Position numbers and translations under genes: made by a program. A stretch of 64,000 nt of DNA, taken from Trichopria drosophilae. Lineage: Eukaryota > Arthropoda > Insecta > Hymenoptera > Diapriidae. The stretch's first letter is position 1; each line of letters starts with the position of its first letter. Shown here in pieces: positions 55,791 to 64,000 of this stretch. The notes under the pieces are model-generated. The model did not search any database. It saw only the letters and a program-made list of their open reading frames with translations, and was not told the origin of the DNA. The stretch covers positions 67,327,501 to 67,391,500 of the forward strand of contig CM059582.1 of assembly GCA_030407085.1 (NCBI GenBank), written 5' to 3'.

Positions 55791-55893
55791 TACAGTTTCA
55801 ACTAGCAGTTTACAACTACTCCGAGAAAATATCACTAAAACTGGTGCCTTAGCTCTCATGACCTCGACGCCGCTAAGTATGTATATAAGTTAC

Positions 55894-56109
55894 TGTGATT
55901 GCCACGTCCAGGAGCATCCCTCCGTCAGAAATAGCGTTTGGTAATGTAGATTGACAATCTGCTTTGGCCTTTTTAAATGTTTCATTTTTCGCGGATACTG
56001 AGGAAGATGCCGAAGATGACAGTGAGGACTCATTTCTTTTTTTGATTAAGTTTTGTATTCTCTTTTGCATCTTTTTAGATGAGTTCGTTATGGATTCTTT
56101 CATGTTTTG
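55894..56109 (-). CDS. First tandem QNMKES exon copy (open)
   Basis: Acceptor TTTAACAATAG then CAAAACATGAAAGAATCCAT (QNMKESI, then TNSSKK). The frame is open for exactly 72 codons to a donor ATCACA|GTAACT (GT at 55893-55892), phase 0 at both ends. The peptide has a Lys-rich helix, a run of Ser (SSLSSSASSSVS) and DCQSTLP. This copy has no frameshift, unlike the two further downstream. An inverted-repeat element occupies the gap to the second copy. Confidence 0.5.
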
Positions 56110-56181
56110 CTATTGTTAAAGTTAATAATGATAATTTTAGTGATGTATGCAATATTTTATATTGTTTTAAATAAAGCAAAC

Positions 56182-56356
56182 CTTTCTATCTGAAGTTTTT
56201 GAGCCCGTTCTTTTGCATCATCTTTGTGAGACTCTTGTTCAGCTACGTTTCCGAATGAAACTTCCGGTGAATGTCCTTGTATTTTGGGTATCTTACATCT
56301 TTTGGTTGCATTATTTATAATAGATTTCGCTTCTGCATATGTATCTAGACGGCAAA
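56182..56356 (-). CDS. Putative exon of the minus-strand gene (phase uncertain)
   Basis: A frame open for about 58 codons reads CRLDTYAEAKSIINNATKRC ... PEVSFGNVAEQESHKDDAKE. It ends near a donor-like GAAAG|GTTTGC (56181-56180) and is preceded by an AG at 56358-56357. Its composition matches the neighbouring exons (Lys/Asp/Ser-rich). The phase does not join cleanly with the exon at 56818-57039 or with 56109, so either the splice sites are misjudged or the exon is damaged. Confidence 0.3.
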
Positions 56357-56401
56357 CTTTTACTTAATTTAAATAGTGATTTTTAAATAGTAAATTTTTA
56401 A

Positions 56402-56760
56402 GAGCACTCGATCGAGAGAAAAAAGCGAGAAAATTTTGCACGGGTTCTTAATGAATGCGAATCATTTTATTGATAGACTTTTGGTACGAAAACATTCCCT
56501 ATTTTATTAGCTACTGAGTAAGTGATTGGTTAAATTCTGCTGCTAGGAAATAATTAAAGATAAGTAACAATTCAAAGATATCAGGGGTAGATGAAATTAC
56601 AGATACCCTAACCTGACATTCTATTCATAACTTGTATAATTATTTTTAACAACCTTCTACCAGATAGTAGCAGAATTTATTAAAAAATACTTATTCAGTA
56701 GGCAGTAATATGATTTATATTTTCGTAAAAAGAAAATAATCTGGAAAACTGTAAACGAAA
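56402..56760. mobile_element. TTAA-flanked MITE family D, copy 3 (right end lost)
   Basis: TTAA (56398-56401) then GAGCACTCGATCG. The interior matches copies at 35257 and 42345 (AAAAGCGAGAAAATTTTGCA, GATATCAGG, TTCATAACTTGT). The inverted right terminus is missing or very diverged. It lies in the putative intron between two exons. Confidence 0.7.
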
Positions 56761-56817
56761 CCTGATATTTACCTACTATACATTCCAACCAGGCTAGTTT
56801 TATGAACATTTGTTTAC

Positions 56818-57039
56818 CATTAACGACACGGCCTTTGTTCTAATAGAACTACGATCATTAATGTTCCTCTTACTAAGCTCTGATCTTATCCACTCCTCCG
56901 TACATTGCATGTATTCTATTTTTTTTCCTCCAACGGTTGCGCGAAATAATTTCGATATTTGTATAGCAATTTTTTCATATTTATTGGTAATGACGATACA
57001 CCACTTTTCAGTGTTATCAGGCTTCTTTGATTTGGACAT
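56818..57039 (-). CDS. Putative first coding exon of the minus-strand gene
   Basis: ATG at 57039-57037 begins 74 codons that reach a donor TTAATG|GTAAAC (GT at 56817-56816), phase 0. The peptide starts with a basic segment (MSKSKKPDNTEKW), then a beta-rich stretch (CIVITNKYEKIAIQISKLF) and an ISK/WIRSEL region. The arrangement is reminiscent of the short N-terminal domain before a coiled coil in BEN-type nuclear proteins, but I cannot assign a family. The window shows no TATA box just upstream. Confidence 0.45.
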
Positions 57040-57064
57040 CTACTTACACAAGATAACAAAATAG

Positions 57065-57828
57065 GATTATGCAATAGGATTATTTCGAATGCGATTTAAG
57101 GGGCTAGTCCAGTGGTTTTTTCATAAAAAAATCTTTTTTTTTTTAAAAAACATGATTTTTGCATAGAATATACATTCAGAAATACGCTGAAAGTGGCTAG
57201 AAATTATTTTGTGTCGAAAATTACTTAGAATCCGAATAAAAAGTTGATATATCAAAAACGCCGAACTTGCGTACTCGCCGCGTTCTCTGTCTTGTTATCA
57301 GACTGGGTCCTGTTTAGACATGCATGCTATTTTGATTTGATTTCTTTTAGTAAGCAATTTAATGTCTTCAATGGATTCTACGGTCGTGGCATTGCTGATT
57401 AAGGTAAGTCGCTTTTTAGTCACTATTTCAGACCTAAAACTTTAAACGCGTTTTTCTCGAAACAGTATTTTTTTAGCTGGCATTCAAGAGTACAATAAAA
57501 CTATTCATCCGATCACGCTGAAATTTTAAGGGGATGTTCTACGCATGTCTGGCTATCATCTTAACTAGAATCTTAATTTTTTATTAATATTCAGCAATTT
57601 TATAAACAATTGAAGTTGCAAAAAACACGCTAAAAAATTAAAAAGTTAACCATGTCGTTATTTTTCATCGTATAATGTTTATTCTAGTCCACAACATAGC
57701 TACTAACTTATATTTTAAGAAAAATGTTGATTTTTTTATTTCCGATGATTCAGACCCGAGATATCTTGAATGCCATTTTATGATGGGACCGACTTCACGC
57801 AGCTACAGCGGAGAAAGTATGACATGTA
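57065..57828. other. Non-coding stretch, possible Mutator-like terminal region
   Basis: T-rich with GATTAAG|GTAAGTCGC at 57401 and TTTTTCTCGAAACAGTATTT near 57450. From memory this sequence style is seen around insect Mutator-like elements. No coding similarity. Low certainty. Confidence 0.2.
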
Positions 57829-57834
57829 TATATA

Positions 57835-58447
57835 TGGGTCATTCTCCGTCAACCGGTGAACCCGCCTACCCAAAATTGGTTTCAATAAAAATAATCGAGT
57901 AAAGGCTTAAAATTCATAACAAAATAAGGGCTATCAAATGCCGTATGCACATTTTTATTATCCAAAATGGCCGACCCAATATGGCGGCCAAAATGTAGAA
58001 TTCGATTTATAACAATTTTTAATCGCAAAGGAGACATTCACTTACGGTGTTTTTGGGTTCGCTGATTACGAATCCATCATCAGATTTTCAAAATCCAAAA
58101 TGGCGGATGAAATATCTGGAATATAAATTTACTTGAATTACTCGGGGGATTATGAAGGTGGCAGAATACGAATTTGGTACCAGATTCTCAAAATCCAAAA
58201 TGACGGATTCAAAATGGCGGATGAAATACCTGGAATATAAATTTACTTGAATAATTCTTATTACTCGGGGGATTCTGGAGGTCGCTGAATTCGAATTTGG
58301 TACTAGATTTTCAAAATCCAAAATAGTAGATTCAAAATGACGGACGAAAATCCGAAAACTTAAATTTATTTAACGATTCTCATTTGCCACAATGTTTAAG
58401 AGGTCGCTGAGTATGGATGTATGCCTGCGCTCGCACGCACGTAGGCG

Positions 58448-58516
<69 letters not shown>

Positions 58517-58897
58517 TTTGAAAATCTGGTACCAAATTCGTATTCTGCCACCTTCATAATCCCCCGAGTAATGAGAGTTATTCAAGTAAATTTATATTCC
58601 AGATATTTCATCCGCCATTTTGAATCCGCCATTTTGGATTTTGAAAATCTGATGATGGATTCGTAATCAGCGAACCCAAAAACACCGTAAGTGAATGTCT
58701 CCTTTGTGATTAAAAATTGTTATAAATCGAATTCTACATTTTGGCCGCCATATTGGGTCGGCCATTTTGGATAATAAAAATGTGCATACGGTATTTTATA
58801 GCCCTTATTTTTTTATGAATTTTAAGCCTTTACTCGATCATTTTTATTGCAACCAATTTTCGGTAGGCGGGTTCACCGGTTGACGGAGAATGACCCA
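57835..58897. mobile_element. Long palindromic element, 1063 bp, around a (GT)n core
   Basis: Left arm 57835-58195 and right arm 58520-58897 are inverted copies over about 370 bp. Ends are TGGGTCATTCTCCGTCAACC and its complement, with shared GGCCGACCCAATATGGCGGC. Flanks are TATATA on both sides (57829-57834, 58898-58903). The arms and centre contain tandem AAAATCCAAAATGGCGGAT units. Confidence 0.85.
58452..58513. repeat. (GT)n microsatellite, about 31 repeats
   Basis: Uninterrupted GT run at the centre of the palindromic element. Confidence 0.98.
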
Positions 58898-59184
58898 TAT
58901 ATACAACATTTTTTTTGCAACTAAAATATGTCAGTTTCAAAGCGTGAAAAGATGTGTATGGATTAAAAGTCTCCATCATGAAATAAAAATTATTTTCTAA
59001 ATCTGAAAAAAAAAAAAGATTCCAAAATGGAATACCCAAAGTGCACAGGAGGGAGGTCGGAAATTGAATTACCCTAATTAGTTTTTCTCATTTTACGAAA
59101 ATATTCACTTTCTCTTTCTTTTATTAAATAACAAACAATCATAACGGCAACTTATATATTTTTCATATGCTCTCTTTCAATTTG

Positions 59185-61811
59185 TTAATCAGTTTCATAA
59201 TAATTCGATATCCTACTAATGTAAAAAAAGTCATCTTTTTTGTCAAGAACTATTGCTGGTAGCGGTGGCTTACTCGTAATAGGTACAAATTGTTTTGCAT
59301 GCATAAATCTGGCGGCATGTATATGCATGTTACCGTAACAATTCTCTTGAATAATTTCCAACGGTTGGATAAATAAACCCCATTTTGTTTCGTTGCATTG
59401 CTCATAAGCTATGATATTCTCAATCTCCCCAAATTTTTTGTTTCCGTAATAAACAAATGAGTTACAAAATTTTGTTTTCTTTTCATTGTCTTCAGCTCGG
59501 ACTCTAAAATCAATGCTGTGTATTGTTGCCCGTTTATATACAGTAATCGCGTCCGTTTCATATCCAGCCAACTGTAATGTATTATATTCCAAAATATTTG
59601 GACGTCGAGTCTCGAATTTCCCTGGGCCAATGACCTTGTTTGAAAGTAGTCCAATGTCCGTCATGTACGTTTTTTTTTTTCGAATCAGCAGTCAGGATGT
59701 CATTTACCATTTTCTTAATGCTAACGTCTGTTTCTGGCACAACAAAAACGTTTTCTATAAAGCGAACCATGAAAAAACGAGACACAACTTGTAGAACCTT
59801 TGAATTTCCAGCAGTTACTTTGTCAACAATTTTTTTATTCCATGACTCGAAGTTAAAGGCATTATATCCCCAACATGGTCCCCAATATTCGACCGTATCC
59901 AACAAGTGAGTTAGCAAATGGATATTGTACCGCATACTTATTTTTCCGAATCTTTTCTGAAATTTGTTTATATATTCATCAATTAAAGTACGTGCCGTAT
60001 GTAACTCTTCGGTACTGATAGAATCTTTGTTCAGAATGAATGCAGCACTAGATAATAATCCGAAATGACGAAGGTCTTCATTTGATATAACTCCTTTTAA
60101 GGCCACAGGTGCAATAAACTGAATCCAAGTTCGCCACTCAGATGCTTTAAATTGATTCATGTCTTGAATTTTCCTTGGACTTCTAGACACTATACTCGGG
60201 AAACGAATAAGGGATATTTTCGAGTTTATTGCAGCCAAAATATTTTCTTTACCAACAACGCACCATGACTCTTTGGAAGATTTACTATCCAACAACAATT
60301 CAGTATCGAACTTGACGACACCCATGTAGAGATTGTGCATACTATCCACAATGACTCCACGACCTAAATTGAATTCTGGCAGAGCTATAAGTGGTGAAAA
60401 CCCTTTTACACCTCGTATGGGAGTTTTTGGCGTGGCTGTCTCCATATCGTGTCGTATTTGTTTGTCAGTTCGAAAAATATTTTTTTCAGTCGATATGACA
60501 TATCTTAATTGTTTACGACATCCGTTCTTTGGTTTTACGTTAACACCGTTGGTATAACAGTAGGTGCACCCGAATTTACCATTGAACATAGTCATATTCA
60601 TAATTGCGTATCTGGCTCCAGATTCTGCAGTAAACATAATTGTTACAAATTTACTGGTGACTACAGATCCGTCATTCGGAGTTTTCCACGTAATTCCTTT
60701 ATCATACAACTCAATTAATTCAGTACACGTTGGATAAAGAAACATTTCCAAATTTGGATGTATTGTATCGATCCATATTCCGGCTAATATGACGTATCTC
60801 TTTCGAACATGCGGAGCAAATTCATTAATTTGTAAAAAGATAGGCCATGCACTTGCCTTTGTTGAGTTTACAACTCTAACACCATCCGTAAATACCGTGA
60901 AAGAAAAATTCCTTTTGTCAGATAGAAAACCACCTGGTTCACTCATTCGTCGATACTCACTACCATCGTAAATATCTTCCGTGTCGCGTGAATTTATTTT
61001 TTCGCGAGTGAATCGATACTCGGGAGCTTTCACTACCGCTGGATTCGAAAACATTTTTTAGCTGTGGCGTTATTTTCACTTGGATAAAATAGGATGGATG
61101 TTCGTTATGAGCTCCCGGTTTGCATGCTGTACATTCGCAATCATTCGTTAATTTGGTTCCCTCTCCTAAATAGTCCATGCAGTTCCTGCAGTACATGTGC
61201 CGACACGTTGTTATATGATCTTTTCTGACCAATATGTTCCAAAGTGTCTTTAAATGTCGTGGTAGTTGGCTGTTAGTGAAAAATGAGTCCAGAAAACGTA
61301 AAATCGTCACTGTAACTATGTGAGTAAGCCGTCCACGAACTGCAATTGCGATTGTACCAAGAATAAGATACAGCTTTGATACATACGGTTGTAATCTTAA
61401 TTGTTCCGCCATCGTGATTAAGTGAGACAACCCAAACATATTATTCTGTTCATCTTCTGTTTCACTATCAATTTCTTCTTCCTCTAAAGATAAATCATGT
61501 TCAATATCTATTTCCGAATCATCGACGTCTTCTTCATACATATCAGAATTATTTTCCGCTACGATATTATCAATTTCCTCTTTATTTCTTTTTTCTTCAA
61601 CATTAGTGTCAGGATCAATAGTTTCCGCATCATCATTTGCTAATCTATCATCAATACTATGACTTTCATCTATCGTCTCTTCTTGTTCAACGACTTCATC
61701 TTCTTTATTATTTACTTGTTGGTTTCCATCTTCTGTTTCTTCGAACCAACTATAGTTTCTATTCATATTTCTTTGCCATATATCATTATCATCACTATCT
61801 GTATCGCCCAC
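59185..61811 (-). pseudogene. Tnp2/CACTA-like transposase with two frameshifts
   Basis: N-terminal part 61811-61055: a very acidic region, then a helical domain and a Cys motif (CRHMYCRNC, CECTACKPG). A frameshift at an A run near 61051 leads into the core, 61054-59670. The core has FTVFTDGV...SAWPIFLQINE...LAGIW, CTYCYTNG and VDSMHNLYMGV, the succession I know from Tnp2-type transposases, then HLLTHLLDTVEYWGP. A second shift at a poly-A run near 59665-59675 leads to the C-terminal part (VIGPGKF... to 59185). Otherwise uninterrupted for about 875 codons, so inactivation is recent or the breaks are sequencing errors. Confidence 0.65.
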
Positions 61812-63090
61812 TACTTGTATATTATCTTGTGAATGAAGCTACAAAATAAGGTATACACTGAGTTATGTTTAAAATATACGGGAAGCTAGAATAATTCAGA
61901 TTTTCACATTATCTAGCTTATGCCAACACATTATCAAATGCTATTGTGCGGTTTCATCTTTAACAAAATTAGATGATGAGCCGTGTGAGTTGCCAGAACC
62001 AACTCGATAAAGCTCGGAGTGAGGGTTAAATATTAAAGTAACACTTGTAGACATTTACACTTTAATTAACAAAGAAAATAATAATTCACAAAAAACAACG
62101 TTCTTCTTTTCTCGTTGATAGCGACTCAATGCACTTATAATGTTCGATACATAGCGGCAACTGGTGAGATGCAATGTAACAACATGACGACCGCGCGTGG
62201 CCGGCAATGAAGATAAACCGACGACGGATTTCGTCTCACGCACTTCCCGTAATTTTTTTAATAAAATAGCCTTTTATTTTCAAATCACCTTAGGTGTGAT
62301 CAAGTCGATCCTCGATACAACTTGATAAAATAGTACGATCAAGAACAAAATGGCGCTAACTTCCCGACAACGCCTTTTTTAGTAGTGAACAAAAAATGTA
62401 TAAATTCGCGGTCACGCGTCGCGATGACGTTGATGAAAGAGGAGAAAGAGCAGTCGCGACCAAATTTGAGTTGCTCCGGCTTACCAAAATTGATGAATGC
62501 ACGAAACGCGCAACCGTGGATCATCGTTGTCGCAAGATTAATCGAATCGAGGATTGATACACATCGAGAGAAAAAAAGAGGACCGGATCACAATATCGTG
62601 AGAGCCCTTTCTCAAACGAGGGGCGTAACAATCGCCGTTGTGATCCGCGAACTCGAAAAGTTAGAGAAATACATAGAATCTTATACACTATATATATGTT
62701 CTAAATTTATATCTTCTTCAATGGATACCGATATTCTTACTATTTCTGGTCTGGTGGCGGCGAACGATAAGCTCACAAACCCGTGAATAGAAATACAGAA
62801 AATATCGATTCAGGATCGAGAAAGTGCCACGAGGATTTAGGTTTATGCAATTTGAACCCATTTAATTTAAATCACATTAAATACACAGTTTCCGTGTTGA
62901 TATGAACGAAAAGTATTTCCACGAAAGTATTTGAACGGTCGTGATTGGATGACCGGCTTGGTTTAGCTAGAATGTTTGGAATTTTGCGCATGCAGAGCGC
63001 GCGAACTTTCTCGTCGATGTCCCAAAACGAACTCAAGGGGAGGCAACTCCTATAGTAGAATCGGTTCCGTTTTCAGATCCCCGGCAGTTC
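61812..63090. other. Non-coding stretch upstream of the transposase
   Basis: 62100-62660 is less AT-rich. A plus-strand frame at 62385-62786 lacks family features and codon regularity. Sequence around 62585-62660 contains GATCACAA...TTGTGATC inverse elements. No gene supported. Confidence 0.4.
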
Positions 63091-63099
63091 CATATTTGC

Positions 63100-63770
63100 G
63101 GCATGAGCAAGGTGGAGACACTGTCGCGTTCGCATAGTGCATATGCTCCCTTTTGCGTTCCTTCCATTTCGCGCTTCTTTGTGCTTTTTTGTAGTCCTTC
63201 CCTTTCCTTCCCTTTCTTCTCGTTTTTTTCGATATCTTTCACTTTCTCTTATTTTCTCACACTTGCTCTCCTTCACTCTTTTTCGTATGCTTTCTCCTTC
63301 TTCTCTTTCATTCTTTTCTACTCTGTTTTTTCGCCGTTCTCTGATGTGTTTAGTTCTCGTTCTCTCTTCTTCTCTGTAATCCCCTTTCACTTTTTTTCTT
63401 TCCTCTGTTCATTGCTCTTCGTCACTTATTCTACGTTTTCTCTCCCCAACTTTCCCGTGTGTTCTTTCGTTCTATTCCCCTCTATATCGCTATCCCTTGC
63501 TCCCATTAACTCTCATCTTTTGCCTTCTTTATTTTTCACTCGCTTTTGTTTACTAGCTCTCTCCTTTTACCTGCTGTGATCCCTTCCACGCTCTTTCGCT
63601 TTTCTTTACTCTCTGTAGCTCGATTTTTCTGCTTCTTGTCTGCCTTTCACTCGCATTCGCTCTCTTCCTCACCATTCCCTTTTCTCTGCTCTCTTTTGTT
63701 CTCTTTCTCTTCCTTTTACTCTTTGTTTCCTTTACTCCTTTTCTTTTACTCTTTTTCAATAATTTGACCT
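63100..63770 (+). repeat. Polypyrimidine-rich low-complexity tract
   Basis: About 670 bases strongly enriched in C and T on the plus strand (TTCTCTC, CTTTCCTTCCC), with short purine breaks. Open frames here are compositional artefacts. Confidence 0.9.
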
Positions 63771-63784
63771 AGGTTGCGGCGAGT

Positions 63785-64000
63785 GTGATAGATAGTGCTA
63801 AAAAGAGGAAAGAAGAGAAATAAGGAGAGATAGTGAAAGGTTGAAGGGAGACAGGGAGATCGAAAGACACAGGGAAAGACAAAATGTGCGAAAAACATCA
63901 AACGAAAAGTAAGGAGAACACAAAAAAGCATTCTGATGGGCACTTTTCTCTTTATTTCGTTTGCTTTCACTCTCCTTCGCACTATTTTTCCCTCCTTCTC
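63785..64000 (+). repeat. Purine-rich tract followed by pyrimidine-rich end
   Basis: From about 63795 to 63925 the plus strand is A/G-rich (AAAAAGAGGAAAGAAGAGAA), then returns to pyrimidine-rich sequence to the window end. Low complexity. Confidence 0.8.

Noticed and set aside
62385..62786. 133-codon plus-strand frame
   Set aside because: No domain, no splice or promoter support, and the peptide composition is irregular. A chance frame is more likely.
63103..63579. 158-codon Ser/Phe-rich plus-strand frame
   Set aside because: Produced by the polypyrimidine tract. No real protein signature.

Overview
The window looks like a repeat-dense intergenic and intronic stretch of an arthropod nuclear genome, most likely an insect and perhaps a hymenopteran. 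That guess rests on the mix of transposon families, the AT-rich unique sequence, GT-AG type splice signals and RNA polymerase II style promoter elements. There is no sign of bacterial operons. I cannot name the species. Most recognisable coding sequence belongs to transposable elements in various states of decay; host coding sequence is limited to short exon-like pieces.

Layout: 1-610 holds a minus-strand promoter (TATA plus two CCAAT boxes) and an exon running off the left edge. 1.4-2.3 kb holds a broken Mutator-like transposase, and 3.56-3.94 kb a MITE. 4.17-11.03 kb is a young Ty3/Gypsy-type LTR element with near-identical 1.2 kb LTRs, primer binding site, polypurine tract and an intact 840-residue gag, but lacking most of reverse transcriptase and all of RNase H and integrase. 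12.1-12.4 kb has a terminal-exon-like zinc-binding ORF. 12.9-19 kb holds a TTAA-flanked repeat element, a broken piggyBac and a broken DD41D mariner. 19-26.5 kb is mostly non-coding with dispersed and tandem repeats. 26.56-27.94 kb is a 183-bp satellite interrupted by a non-LTR retrotransposon (27.9-30.0 kb), followed by a 128-bp satellite (30.0-31.8 kb). 36.2-40.0 kb is a decayed BEL/Pao pol. 45.6-50.0 kb is an almost complete non-LTR retrotransposon with ORF1 and ORF2.

50.1-57.0 kb contains what I think is the most interesting non-transposon signal: a set of minus-strand exon-like ORFs with good splice sites. It includes three tandem exon copies that each begin with the residues QNMKES, a coiled-coil exon and an exon with a BEN-like helix pattern, all interrupted by MITEs and inverted repeats. 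57.8-58.9 kb is a long palindromic element around a (GT)n tract. 59.2-61.8 kb is a Tnp2/CACTA-like transposase with two frameshifts at homopolymer runs. 63.1-64.0 kb is strand-asymmetric polypyrimidine DNA.

Two patterns cut across the window. First, at least four families of TTAA-flanked inverted-repeat elements accompany the piggyBac copy, and a shared internal tandem module (around AAAATGGCGG) occurs inside elements whose termini differ. Second, the Gypsy element carries a strikingly repeated plus-strand heptamer, TAGCGAG, in both its LTRs and its coding region.
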